Source: Achromobacter kerstersii (GTDB lineage: Bacteria; Pseudomonadota; Gammaproteobacteria; Burkholderiales; Burkholderiaceae_B). Taken from it: a stretch of 64,000 nt of DNA. Positions 52,930 through 61,434 of this stretch are shown piece by piece. Made by a program: the position numbers and the translations under genes. The DNA lies in contig NZ_CADIJQ010000004.1 of the NCBI RefSeq assembly GCF_902859595.1, positions 62,001-126,000 of the forward strand, read 5' to 3'. Under the pieces are notes generated by a model that saw nothing but the letters and a program-made list of their open reading frames with translations, ran no database searches and was not told where the DNA came from. Each line of letters opens with the position of its first letter. Positions within the stretch are counted from its first letter, which is position 1.

Positions 52930-53748
52930 ATGTCCTCAGGCCAATTCGTCATGCATCGCAGTGCGCTCGCCGGTGTGCAGGCCGTGGCCGCGCACAGCCG
53001 GCGCGCGTTCGGGCGGCACATGCATGACCAGTTCGGCATCGGCGTCATGCGTCAAGGCGCACAGGTATCGCACAGCGGGCGCGGACAGGTCGAGGCCGGC
53101 CCCGGCCACGTCATCACCGTCAACCCCGGTGAAATTCACGATGGCGCGCCGATCGGCGACGGCGCGCGAGCCTGGCAGATGCTGTACCTGGACCCGGACG
53201 TGGTTGCGCAAGCCGTGGCCGAACTTTATGCCGACGGCGGCACGCCACCCACTTACGAATTCGAACACCCCGCCAGCGACCACCCTGGTTTGGCCCGCGA
53301 TGTGCTGGCGCTTTACGCACATGCCACGCACGGCGCCGCGCCACTGGCCTGCGACGCGCTGCTGCTGCGCATTCTGATAAACGCGTGCAGCCCGACCGCG
53401 AGTGGGCGGCGGACGGAATACCTGCCCGGCATGCCCGATGCCATTCGTCATGCCCGCAGCCTGATCGACGACGATCCTGCCGCGTCGCTATCGCTGGCGG
53501 ATCTTGCCACCGCAAGCGGACTTAGCCGCTACCAAGTGCTGCGCGCCTTTGCCCGCGCCACCAGCATGACGCCCCACGCGTACCAGATGCAGCGCCGCCT
53601 GCTGCGCGCGCGCCAGTTGATCCGCCATGGCATAACGCTGGCCGATGCAGCAGCCGCTAGCGGCTTTGCCGACCAAAGCCATATGACGCGGCTGTTCGTG
53701 CGCACCTATGGCGTGTCGCCCCGCCATTACGCACTGGCCGCGCGCTGA
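52930..53748 (+). CDS. AraC family transcriptional regulator
   Basis: Regulator of 272 residues. The N-terminal cupin-like ligand domain has RRAFGRHMHDQFGIGVM and PGHVITVNPGEIHDGAPIG. The C-terminal double HTH reads LSLADLATASGLSRYQVLRAFARATSMTPHAYQMQRRL (in parts) and ITLADAAAASGFADQSHMTRLFVRTYGVSPRHY. The start MSSGQFVMHR is chosen; 26 residues upstream lack similarity. The next gene on the same strand is an EamA exporter 86 bp away, a familiar pairing. Confidence 0.92.
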   Translation: MSSGQFVMHRSALAGVQAVAAHSRRAFGRHMHDQFGIGVMRQGAQVSHSGRGQVEAGPGHVITVNPGEIHDGAPIGDGARAWQMLYLDPDVVAQAVAELYADGGTPPTYEFEHPASDHPGLARDVLALYAHATHGAAPLACDALLLRILINACSPTASGRRTEYLPGMPDAIRHARSLIDDDPAASLSLADLATASGLSRYQVLRAFARATSMTPHAYQMQRRLLRARQLIRHGITLADAAAASGFADQSHMTRLFVRTYGVSPRHYALAAR

Positions 53749-53834
53749 GCGGCCCCGCGCTGCAATTTCGTTCAAGACTCGCCGCCGCCCTGCCCGATAG
53801 GCTGCTTGCTTCTCAACCCTGATGGGGACCAAGC

Positions 53835-54740
53835 ATGCGTGAAAAATGGCTGGGTTATGCCTGCCTGGCGGGGGCCATGATGCTGGTGGGCAGCACGGTG
53901 GTCGCCAGCAAAATCATTGCAGCGGGCCTGCCGCCTTTCACCGCGACGGCGCTGCGCTTTGCCATTGCGCTGCCCTGCTTCGCGGTGTTGATGGCCGCAA
54001 CGGGCGCACGCCTGCCTCGGCTGGACCGGCGCGATTGGATGCTGCTTGCCGCGCAAGCCATAGCCGGCAGCGTCGGCTACACCACCCTGTTGATCGCCGG
54101 GCTGCAACGCGCCACGGCGGTGGACGGCGGCATCATTCTGGGAACGCTGCCATTGGTCACTGCCGGCATCGCGATCGTGTTGTTGGGGGAACGCCCCGGC
54201 AAGGCGACATTGGCCGCGATTGCCGCAGCGGGCGTTGGCGTCTGGCTGATGATGCGCGATGCGGCAAGCGCCGGCGGCGCGTCTTCGTGGCTGGGCAACG
54301 CGCTGATACTGGGCGCGGTGCTGTGTGAAGGACTGTTCATCTTGCTCAACAAGCGGCTGCGCACGCCGGTGCCAGCGCTTGCACTGTCGACGATCATGAC
54401 GGCGCTGGGGCTCGCGTTTTCGGCGCTGGCCAGCGTGGCGGAATCCCCGTGGCGCCTGGACTTCTCAGGCGATGCGCTGATGGCCGTTGCCTACTATGCC
54501 GTGGTGCCCACGGTGGGCGGCTTCTTGCTTTGGTATGCCGGCGCAGCGCGGGTGCAAGGGTCGGAAGCGGCGCTGTTTACGGCGCTGGCGCCCGTGTCGG
54601 CCGTCTTGCTGGCAGCGGGTTTGCTCGGAGAAACCTTGGAAAGCGCGCAGCGCTGGGGCATGGCTTGCGTGCTGGGTGCGGTGCTGCTGTTGGGCGTCGC
54701 GAATCGATATGGCCATAAGCGGCCAGAGGCTAGTAGCTAG
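53835..54740 (+). CDS. EamA/DMT family transporter
   Basis: Inner-membrane transporter of 301 residues with ten helices in two EamA repeats: WLGYACLAGAMMLVGSTVVASK starts the first, and SSWLGNALILGAVLCEGLFILLNKR the second. DMT proteins often export amino acids or other metabolites. An AraC regulator precedes it. The stop codon is inside the first copy of a 39-bp direct repeat. Confidence 0.9.
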   Translation: MREKWLGYACLAGAMMLVGSTVVASKIIAAGLPPFTATALRFAIALPCFAVLMAATGARLPRLDRRDWMLLAAQAIAGSVGYTTLLIAGLQRATAVDGGIILGTLPLVTAGIAIVLLGERPGKATLAAIAAAGVGVWLMMRDAASAGGASSWLGNALILGAVLCEGLFILLNKRLRTPVPALALSTIMTALGLAFSALASVAESPWRLDFSGDALMAVAYYAVVPTVGGFLLWYAGAARVQGSEAALFTALAPVSAVLLAAGLLGETLESAQRWGMACVLGAVLLLGVANRYGHKRPEASS

Positions 54741-54791
54741 TGGCGGGCGTACGGCCATAAGCGGCCAGAGGCTGGTAGCTAATGGCGGGCG
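54711..54791. repeat. 39-bp direct repeat, 2 copies, covering the eamA stop codon
   Basis: GGCCATAAGCGGCCAGAGGC-N-GTAGCTA-N-TGGCGGGCG at 54711-54749 and 54753-54791, with two differences. The first copy includes the TAG stop at 54738-54740. Confidence 0.93.
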
Positions 54792-54827
54792 GCTGATGAC
54801 CGTCAGTTGATGACAGCCCGCCAGCCT

Positions 54828-55304
54828 TTAGCCACGGCTGAACGCCAGCGCGAACTCATCCGAAAAAATATCGGCCAGCGCGTGCCGCAACGCCGCGGCG
54901 CGCTCAATGCCGTAAGCCGCCTCAAAACGGCTTTGCGCATCTTTCCACAAGCGTTTGGATTCCGACAGCTTCGCGCGGCCCGCATCTGTCAGCGCCACGC
55001 GCCGGCTGCGGCCGTCGTGCTCATCGCGTGACATCTGCACATAGCCGTCGCGTTCCAACGGTTTCAGGTTGTGCGCCAAGGCAGAGCGGTCTAGCACCAG
55101 CGCGCGCGCCAGGTCCGTCATGGACGGCGTGCCGGCGCGCGCGATGTGAATCAGGATGGAATGCTGCGACACCTTCAAGCCGCAAGGCGCCAGCACCGTG
55201 TCATACAGCTGCGACACGCGCCGTGTCGCCTTGCGCAAGGCAGCGCCGTTGCAGACGAGCGGGTCCTGAACAAAAGCGGGGACGGGAGAATCAGCGGGGG
55301 GCAT
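54828..55304 (-). CDS. MarR family transcriptional regulator
   Basis: Winged-helix regulator of 158 residues: VSQHSILIHIARAGTPSMTDLARALVLDRSALAHNLKPLERDGYV (residues 45-90, in parts) and the basic wing DEHDGRSRRVALTDAGRAKL. I start at ATG 55304; in-frame TTG and GTG codons upstream lack a ribosome site. Divergent from a MATE efflux gene, the usual layout for a repressor of its own pump. The gap holds TTGACA with a likely -10 (TAAATT, spacing 18) towards the MATE gene. Confidence 0.88.
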   Translation of the reverse strand: MPPADSPVPAFVQDPLVCNGAALRKATRRVSQLYDTVLAPCGLKVSQHSILIHIARAGTPSMTDLARALVLDRSALAHNLKPLERDGYVQMSRDEHDGRSRRVALTDAGRAKLSESKRLWKDAQSRFEAAYGIERAAALRHALADIFSDEFALAFSRG

Positions 55305-55380
55305 GACAGCGGGCACGGACAAAGTGAAGGGAACAAGGTCATAACGCTACTGCCGCAACCGGCGCGCGTCCAGCCTCTTG

Positions 55381-55410
55381 TTGACAGATATTGGCATATG
55401 CACGTAAATT
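55381..55410 (+). promoter_or_regulatory. Sigma-70 promoter candidate for the MATE gene
   Basis: TTGACA at 55381-55386 and TAAATT at 55405-55410, spacing 18, with the near-palindrome GGCATATGCA between them that could be a MarR site. About 90 bp before the MATE start. Confidence 0.45.
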
Positions 55411-55500
55411 TTATCGCATTGCTTTTGCGTTTTGCCACCGACCTTCCGCCCCACCCCGCGACCGTCCATTTCCACCCTCCTCCGCCCTCTGCCACCGTCC

Positions 55501-56904
55501 ATGTCAGCGACTCCCCCGCCACGCCCCGCCAATGCGCGCTTGCAGGCCATGCTTGAAGCGCCCATCGCCCCCACGCTGGCTCGTCTGGCGTGGCCCAACA
55601 TCCTGATGATGTCGGCGCAGTCGGCCACGGGGCTGATCGAAACCTGGTTCCTGGCACGGCTGGGCACATCCGTGCTGGCGGGCGTGGCGCTGGTGGTGCC
55701 GGTGCTGTTCCTGATGGGCAACATGTCGCAAGGCGCGATGGGCGGCGGCATCTCTGCGGCGGTGGCGCGCGCGTTGGGCGGCGGGCGGCAAGAAGAGGCT
55801 GATCAATTAGTGCTGCATGCCGTTGTGCTGAACGCCTTGCTGGGCTTGCTGTTTTGCGTGCTGTTGCTGGCCTTCGGGCCGCAGCTGTACCGCGCGTTGG
55901 GGGCCAAAGGCGAAGCGCTGGACGCCGCGTTGGCGTACTCGAACGTCATCTTCGGCGGCATCGTGTTGATGTGGCTGATGAATGCGTTTGCCAGCGTCAT
56001 CCGCGGCACCGGCAACATGCTGGTGCCAGGCGCGGTGATCTGTGGCGGCGCGCTGCTGCTGATTCCGCTATCGCCCTGCCTGATCTTCGGCTGGGGGCCG
56101 TTTCCTGCGCTGGGCGTTGCGGGTGGCGGCTGGGCGCTGGTCATCTACTACGGCGTGGGCGCGCTGATTCTGGGCGCGTACTGCGCCAGCGGCCGCAACC
56201 CGGCGCGGCTGGTCGCCAGCCGGCTGCACCTGAGCCTGATGCGCAGCATTCTTAGCGTGGGGGCATTGGCCACGCTGAATCCCTTGTTGACGAATGCGCT
56301 GGTGGCGCTGACCGCCGCGCTCGTCGGCGCGTACGCCGGCACCGCTGCGGTGGCGGGCTATGGCATCGCCGTGCGCCTGGAGTATCTGCTGATCCCGATC
56401 GCCTTCGGGCTGGGCGCGCCGATGGTGGCGATGGTGGCGTCCAACATCGGCGCGGGCCAACCCGAGCGCGCGATGAAAATTGCGTTGACGGGCGGCGCCA
56501 TGGCCTTCGTGCTGGCCGAAGCCATCGGCCTGGCGGCGGCATTTTTTCCCGAGGCGTGGCTGCGCTTGTTCGGCGCCGAAGACCACATGCTGGAAGCAGG
56601 CGCCACCTACCTGCGCACGGTAGGCCCCGTGTACGGATTTTTCGCGATGGGGTTTTCGATGTACTTCGCCTCACAAGGCGCGGGGCGGCTGAAGTGGCCG
56701 TTGCTGGCGGGCTTGCTGCGTCTGCTGATGGCCGTGGGCGCGGGTGGCGTCGCGCTGCATCTGACCGGGTCGCTGACGGTGTTCTTCCTGGTGGCGGCGG
56801 TAGCGATGAGCCTTTACGGGCTGATCATCCTGAGCGCTGTCGCGTCCGGCTCGTGGTTCGAACGCGGGCATCTGCGCCGGATTCGGCCTGGGGCGCAGAC
56901 GTGA
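55501..56904 (+). CDS. MATE family efflux transporter
   Basis: Inner-membrane drug/cation antiporter of 467 residues with 12 helices. PTLARLAWPNILMMSAQSATGLIETWFLARLG at the N-terminus, MGNMSQGAMGGGISAAVARALGGGRQEEADQL and the second-half VASNIGAGQPERAMKIALTGG are typical of MATE proteins (NorM/DinF relatives). The start is the ATG at 55501; a longer frame has a Pro/Ser-rich lead without membrane character. A divergent MarR gene probably represses it. Its last codons lie in a 27-bp repeat and overlap the converging LysR gene. Confidence 0.93.
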   Translation: MSATPPPRPANARLQAMLEAPIAPTLARLAWPNILMMSAQSATGLIETWFLARLGTSVLAGVALVVPVLFLMGNMSQGAMGGGISAAVARALGGGRQEEADQLVLHAVVLNALLGLLFCVLLLAFGPQLYRALGAKGEALDAALAYSNVIFGGIVLMWLMNAFASVIRGTGNMLVPGAVICGGALLLIPLSPCLIFGWGPFPALGVAGGGWALVIYYGVGALILGAYCASGRNPARLVASRLHLSLMRSILSVGALATLNPLLTNALVALTAALVGAYAGTAAVAGYGIAVRLEYLLIPIAFGLGAPMVAMVASNIGAGQPERAMKIALTGGAMAFVLAEAIGLAAAFFPEAWLRLFGAEDHMLEAGATYLRTVGPVYGFFAMGFSMYFASQGAGRLKWPLLAGLLRLLMAVGAGGVALHLTGSLTVFFLVAAVAMSLYGLIILSAVASGSWFERGHLRRIRPGAQT

Positions 56905-57904
56905 CAGCGGCTGCGGCCCGCGCAGATGTGACTGGGGCCACAACCCGCGCAGATGTGACAGCGGCTGTGGCCCGAGCAGATGTGACAGTGGCCGCGGCCC
57001 GCGCCGCCGACGCCACGGTCACGGGCGCATCGCGCAACGCATACGACACGAGCTCGGCGGCGTAGGCCGGCAGCGGTTCGCGCACGCACAACACCAGATC
57101 GCGCGTGGCCCAATCATCGGCCAGCGCCACGCGTTGCACGCCAGCCGCCCGGCCATATCGCACCGCGGCCACGCGCGGCACAATCGCAATGCCCACGCCC
57201 TGCCCGACCATCCGGCACACGGCATCAAAACTGCGCAGACGCACGCGGTACGACAACGGCTTCCCCGTGCGCCGCGCATGGTGCGCGATGTGCGCTTGAA
57301 GCGCGCTGCCTTCGACCAGCCCCACGAATTCCCCATCGGCCACGTCAGCCAGCGTCACGGCCGAGCTGCCTGCCAAGGGATGCCCGCGCGGCACGATCAA
57401 TGTCAGCGGGTCATGGCGGAACGTGCGCGTGTGCAAGCCATGCAGGTCCGCCGAATCCGCCAGCACGCCGATGTCGCACATGCCTGCACGCAGCGCGTCA
57501 GCAATCTCATGGCTCGTGCGTTCTTCCAGATCCACCGACACGCGGGGGTGGTCCTTCAGAAACTCGCCCAGCACCGGCGGCAGGTATTCACTAAGCGCGG
57601 TGGTGTTGCACACCACGCGAACGTGGCCTTTCAAGCCGAGTCCGTAGTGATCCAGTTCACCGCGCATGCGGTCCATCTGCCCCAGCACCAGCCGGGCGTG
57701 ATGCGCCAGCGTGCGCCCTGCCGGCGTCGGCGCCACGCCGCGATGCTCGCGCAGCAACAGCGGCACGCCCAGCGTGTCTTCCATGCCGCGTATGCGTTCG
57801 CTGGCAGACGCCAGCGTCATGTGGGAACGCTTGGCGCCCGCCGTGATGGAGCCCGTTTCCTGCACGTTCAGGAAGAGCCGGAGATCGGTCAGGTCGAATC
57901 GCAT
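56825..57904 (-). CDS. LysR family regulator with a repeat-derived C-terminal tail
   Basis: Regulator of 359 residues, about 60 longer than usual. The HTH is at the start (MRFDLTDLRLFLNVQETGSI; GAKRSHMTLASASERIRGMED), and the normal ligand domain ends near LVSYALRDAPVTVAS. The tail then consists of four 9-residue repeats of the form ARxxAxVTS, encoded by the 27-bp tandem repeat, and runs on into the MATE gene, which it overlaps by 80 bp on the opposite strand. Expansion of the repeat seems to have carried the frame past its old stop. The start RFDLTDL has the ATG at 57904. Confidence 0.88.
   Translation of the reverse strand: MRFDLTDLRLFLNVQETGSITAGAKRSHMTLASASERIRGMEDTLGVPLLLREHRGVAPTPAGRTLAHHARLVLGQMDRMRGELDHYGLGLKGHVRVVCNTTALSEYLPPVLGEFLKDHPRVSVDLEERTSHEIADALRAGMCDIGVLADSADLHGLHTRTFRHDPLTLIVPRGHPLAGSSAVTLADVADGEFVGLVEGSALQAHIAHHARRTGKPLSYRVRLRSFDAVCRMVGQGVGIAIVPRVAAVRYGRAAGVQRVALADDWATRDLVLCVREPLPAYAAELVSYALRDAPVTVASAARAAATVTSARATAAVTSARVVAPVTSARAAAAVTSAPQAESGADARVRTTSRTRQRSG
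56894..57001. repeat. 27-bp tandem repeat, 4 units, at the MATE/LysR 3' ends
   Basis: Unit CGCAGATGTGACAGCGGCTG plus CGGCCCG, at 56894, 56921, 56948 and 56975, with a decayed fifth. The MATE TGA (56902-56904) is in the first unit, and all four units code the C-terminus of the LysR protein. Confidence 0.95.
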
Positions 57905-58059
57905 TCGGGCAGCGTAGCACGCCAGCCTCAGGCGCAACCATAGGCCCGCTACGCAAGATCCCGATACGGATTCGCGCGTATCGCGGCGCAGAATCCAGCT
58001 TTGGCATCTGCATACGAAGGCCGGTAAATGACAATCAGAAATCGATGCGAGCGCGCATC

Positions 58060-58839
58060 ATGAACGCATTGAATTCGTTCAACGTGCTGCCCGACGGTAC
58101 GCCGCAACTGCTGGCCATCACCGTGGCGGTGTTCGTGCTGGCCGGTCTGGTCAAGGGCGTGGTGGGCTTGGGTCTGCCCACCATATCCATGGCCATGCTG
58201 GCGCTGGTGATGGCGCCCGCGCAGGCCGCCGCGCTGCTCATCGTGCCGTCACTGATCACGAACTTGTGGCAAGCGCGGCCGTGGCCCACGCTGCTTCAGA
58301 CCTTGCGCCGCATTGGCACGATGCAGGTGGGCGTCTGCATCGGGACGATTGCGGGCGCGCTGTGGCTGGGCGCGCCCAGCGGCCATTGGGCCAGCGTGTG
58401 TTTGGGGCTGGCGCTGGTGGCGTATGCGGCGTGGGGCTTGTTTGGCACGCCGCCCGCGGTTCCCGTCCGGCACGAGGGCGTGCTGGGCGCGGTGGTGGGC
58501 GCGATCACCGGTGTCATCACGGCCGCGACCGGCGTCTTCGTGATTCCCGCGGTGCCCTATTTGCAGGCATTGAACCTGGGCAAGAACGGCTTGATTCAGG
58601 CGATGGGAATTTCGTTCACGGTATCCACCGTGGCGCTGGCTGCGGGCCTGTGGCTGAACGGCGGCTACAGCCCGGCCGCGGCAGGCGCGTCGGTGTTGAT
58701 GTTGCTGCCCGCGTTGGCCGGCATGGCGCTGGGGCAGGCGCTGCGCGACAAGTTATCGGCGCGCACCTTCAAGCTGTGCTTCATGATCAGCCTGGCGTTG
58801 TTGGGCGCGTACCAGGTGGTGCAAGGATGGCCGGGGTAA
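58060..58839 (+). CDS. TauE/SafE family membrane transporter
   Basis: Inner-membrane protein of 259 residues with eight helices. FVLAGLVKGVVGLGLPTISMAML and the second-half GVITGVITAATGVFVIPAVPYLQAL, in which GxGLP/ATGVFVIP mark the two halves, are family features. Members export sulfite, sulfoacetate or other organic anions; substrate unknown. The start is at MNALNSF; an ATG five codons upstream is possible. Divergent from the LysR gene, its probable regulator. Confidence 0.88.
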   Translation: MNALNSFNVLPDGTPQLLAITVAVFVLAGLVKGVVGLGLPTISMAMLALVMAPAQAAALLIVPSLITNLWQARPWPTLLQTLRRIGTMQVGVCIGTIAGALWLGAPSGHWASVCLGLALVAYAAWGLFGTPPAVPVRHEGVLGAVVGAITGVITAATGVFVIPAVPYLQALNLGKNGLIQAMGISFTVSTVALAAGLWLNGGYSPAAAGASVLMLLPALAGMALGQALRDKLSARTFKLCFMISLALLGAYQVVQGWPG

Positions 58840-58885
58840 GCGCCGGCCATCGCGGCCCGCGCTGTGAATCGCTATCCGGTTGACG

Positions 58886-59782
58886 TTACGCAGCCAGCCG
58901 GCGTTCGTCGACAAAGCCGATGGACACCGACATCTCGCGCCAGCGCGCAAGCTCTTGTTGCACCGAATGAATCTTGCCGCGCGCTTGATCAAACGCGTCG
59001 CGCCCCAGGAACAAATGCAGCGGCGCGTACTGCGCCTCGGCCGCCTGGATCAACGCTTGCGCGGCCTTGACCGGGTCGGCGCCCGACTCACGCCGTTGCG
59101 GATCGCGCGTGGCTTGTTCTGGCGCGATGAAGTTGGGCGCTGTGGCGGTCGTCACCGCGGCGGTCGAAACCGCGGCGGTCGCTAGCGCGGCGCTGCCGAA
59201 GCGGCGATCGGATCTTGAGTCGGGCTGCATCGCGCCCGGGTACACCAACGACACGCGCACGCCCATCGGCGCCGCTTCCGCCGCCAGCGCTTCGGTCAAG
59301 CCTGCCACCGCGAACTTGCTGGCGCTGTAGGCGCCCCACTCCGCATGGCCGCCATCAAAACCCAGAATCGACGACAGGTTGAACACATGCCCGCCGCCTT
59401 GCGCCTGCATGCGCGGCAGCACGGCGCGGATCACGTTGAGCATGCCAAAGACATTGATGTCGAATGCGGCACGCACGTCACCGTCGGGCAGTTGGCTTAA
59501 CGCGCCTTGAGGTGCAACGCTGGCGTGGTTGACCACGACGTCTACACCGCCGAACGCGGCGACGGTAGCGTCCACCGCGCGGCGCACATTGCGTTCGTCC
59601 GCCAAGTCCACCGTCAGCGGCAAAAACTGGCCTTCAAGTTTGGCGCCCACGGCATCCAGCAAGGCATCGCCATCCCGGGACGTCGCCGCCACCTTGTGCC
59701 CCAAGTCCAGCAACAGCTTCACCAAGACCAGGCCCAAGCCTGCCGACGCGCCCGTCACCAACCAGATTTTTTCGGATTTCAT
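58886..59782 (-). CDS. Short-chain dehydrogenase/reductase
   Basis: NAD(P)-dependent oxidoreductase of 298 residues. Cofactor motif TGASAGLGLVL near residue 10, the NNAG position changed to VVNHASVAPQG, catalytic Ser in FNLSSILGF, and YSASKFAV with Tyr and Lys. Classical SDR. A surface loop near residue 205 is Ala/Thr-rich (ALATAAVSTAAVTTATAP) and coded by a 15-bp repeat. The ATG at 59782 has GGGAA upstream; a longer frame adds 26 residues. Substrate unknown. Confidence 0.92.
   Translation of the reverse strand: MKSEKIWLVTGASAGLGLVLVKLLLDLGHKVAATSRDGDALLDAVGAKLEGQFLPLTVDLADERNVRRAVDATVAAFGGVDVVVNHASVAPQGALSQLPDGDVRAAFDINVFGMLNVIRAVLPRMQAQGGGHVFNLSSILGFDGGHAEWGAYSASKFAVAGLTEALAAEAAPMGVRVSLVYPGAMQPDSRSDRRFGSAALATAAVSTAAVTTATAPNFIAPEQATRDPQRRESGADPVKAAQALIQAAEAQYAPLHLFLGRDAFDQARGKIHSVQQELARWREMSVSIGFVDERRLAA
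59145..59189. repeat. 15-bp tandem repeat, 3 units, inside the SDR gene
   Basis: Units GCGGTCGTCACCGCG, GCGGTCGAAACCGCG and GCGGTCGCTAGCGCG. In frame on the minus strand it codes the Ala/Thr/Val-rich loop of the SDR protein; unlike the others it is internal to a gene. Confidence 0.9.
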
Positions 59783-59994
59783 GCGATTCCCTTCCCTTGC
59801 TTGCTGCTTGCCACCGCCGGCAAGATGCTTGGGCGGCGCGGCGGGAACCGATGCTTTCATCTCGACGGCATCGGCTCTGAGCCTGGTAGGGATATTAAGA
59901 ATCGCGCGGCGATGCGTACAGGCTCGTTCTTGCGTGAAACCTGCCTATTTCTCCGATGATGTTTTGCGAGGCTTGGCGCGTCAGGCCAACCGCA

Positions 59995-60141
59995 TCAACC
60001 CAAGGCGCTGCGATAGTGTTCGCTGTCAAAGCTCGGTGCGTTGCCGGCAACGGCGGACGCTGCTACGACGGGTTCATTGTCTGTCTGCACACCAAACAGC
60101 GAGAGTTCAGCGTTGACCAATGCGAGGATGAAATTTGCCAT
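59995..60141 (-). CDS. Small ORF of 48 residues, probable new small protein
   Basis: ATG at 60141 is preceded by AAGGA six bases away, and the frame runs 48 codons to TGA: it begins MANFILALVNAELSLFGVQT and ends EHYRSALG. Composition is balanced and unlike the neighbouring repeats; the first half could form an amphipathic helix. The gap it occupies (59783-60432) otherwise has no gene. The good ribosome site and single clear frame support translation, but I recognise no family. The opposite-strand frame at 59956-60171 lacks a ribosome site. Confidence 0.55.
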   Translation of the reverse strand: MANFILALVNAELSLFGVQTDNEPVVAASAVAGNAPSFDSEHYRSALG

Positions 60142-60300
60142 GTTGATTCCTTGAATAAAGCGTCCAGCTGACCCGCGTAATCGGCGCAGGTCTTATAGAG
60201 GACATGAGCGTCATGGTGCGGGCCATGACGCGTGGCGTCCATTTGCTTTACTCAATGGGGTCGATAGCATTGGGCGGGCGATGGTGGCGCCAGCGCCGCA

Positions 60301-60444
60301 ACTCTGCCCGAACTTCCGCCCGAATTTCCGCCCGAGTCTCTGCCCGAGTCTCTGCCCGAGTCACTGCCGGTTTCACTGCCGGTTTCACTGCCGCTTTCAC
60401 TGCCAGGGTCACTGCCCGGGTCACTGCCGGCATCACCGCCCGAA
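60301..60444. repeat. 12-bp tandem repeat, 12 units, covering the lysR stop codon
   Basis: Units such as TCTCTGCCCGAG and TCACTGCCGGTT. On the minus strand the LysR TGA (60433-60435) is in the last unit, and because the unit is a multiple of three, the following six units each supply another in-frame TGA. Confidence 0.95.
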
Positions 60445-61320
60445 GCGCCGCCGCTGGCCCGTCTGCCTGACCGCTGCCACCAGCGCCTGCACGGCGGGTT
60501 GTGCGGATCGCAGGAACGCGTAGAAGCGCGTCATCGGCAATTCAGGCATCCCGTCGTCAAGCGACAAGGGGCGCAGCCCTTCGCGCAACTGGCTGCGTGC
60601 AACAGGCGCCACCGCGAAACCGGCCAGCGCCGCCGCCAGGCAGCCCGCCATGCTGCCGCTTTCGAAGGCGGGCGACCATTCCTGCTGGGCTTTACCCAGC
60701 GCGGTGATGGCCGCTTCGCGATACACGCAGGGTTCGGGAAACACCGCCAACGGCACGGGGCGCCCGGGCGTCCAGACCTTGTCCGCGCCCCAAGCCCACA
60801 CCAATTCCTCTTCCCAAAGCAGTTCGCCGTCGTCCTGCACGCGCTCGCATTGCTTGCCGAACACCACGTCGAGCTTGCCGCGCGCCTGCTGGCGCAGCAG
60901 GTCCGCCGTCACGCCCACCTTCAATTCAATGGACGCTTCCGGATGCCCGCGATGAAAGGCCGACAGCACCTCGGCGAGCCACGCCCCCGCAAAGTCCTCG
61001 GATGAGCCGACGCGCAATCGGCCCTTCAATCGCGTGCCGCTCAAGCGGGCGCGCGCCTCGCGTTCCAGATCGACGATGTTGCGGGCGTAGGCATACAGCG
61101 TCTCGCCCGCGGGCGTCACTTCAAAGCTGCGCGTGGTGCGCTCAAGCAGCGTCGCGCCCGCCAGCACTTCCAGCCGCTTGATGTGGCCGCTGACGGCAGA
61201 CGGCGTCAACGACAGCGCGTCGGCGGCCAGCGCAAAGCCGCCGCAGTCCACCACTTCCAGAAACGTGCGCAGTAGCGTCAGGTCCAGCACGGCGCCGGTC
61301 GGCGCGTTGGGGGTATCCAT
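60433..61320 (-). CDS. LysR family transcriptional regulator
   Basis: Regulator of 295 residues. HTH: GGFALAADALSLTPSAVSGHIKRLEVLAGATLLERTTRSFEVTPAGE (residues 27-73, in parts). The ligand domain starts GRLRVGSSEDFAGAWLAEVL. It is divergent from the epoxide-hydrolase-like gene across 114 bp and probably controls it. The stop codon lies in the tandem repeat described above, and the final residues RQTGQRRRFGR are close to the repeat boundary. Confidence 0.9.
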   Translation of the reverse strand: MDTPNAPTGAVLDLTLLRTFLEVVDCGGFALAADALSLTPSAVSGHIKRLEVLAGATLLERTTRSFEVTPAGETLYAYARNIVDLEREARARLSGTRLKGRLRVGSSEDFAGAWLAEVLSAFHRGHPEASIELKVGVTADLLRQQARGKLDVVFGKQCERVQDDGELLWEEELVWAWGADKVWTPGRPVPLAVFPEPCVYREAAITALGKAQQEWSPAFESGSMAGCLAAALAGFAVAPVARSQLREGLRPLSLDDGMPELPMTRFYAFLRSAQPAVQALVAAVRQTGQRRRFGR

Positions 61321-61434
61321 CGTCCCACCTCCCTCTGTTCATGATTTGTTGATAATAGGCGCTTATTCATCAAGAATCATGACAAGCGCCGACGCTATCG
61401 TGACAGCACCGTCACCGAAAGAAGGAACCGCATC

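Noticed and set aside
59956..60171. Plus-strand 71-codon frame opposite the small ORF
   Set aside because: No ribosome site; the opposite strand has one and a better-formed product.
60204..60470. Plus-strand frame with repeated SARVSARV-type residues
   Set aside because: It is the 12-bp repeat read in one frame. No ribosome site, and it overlaps the end of a real LysR gene.
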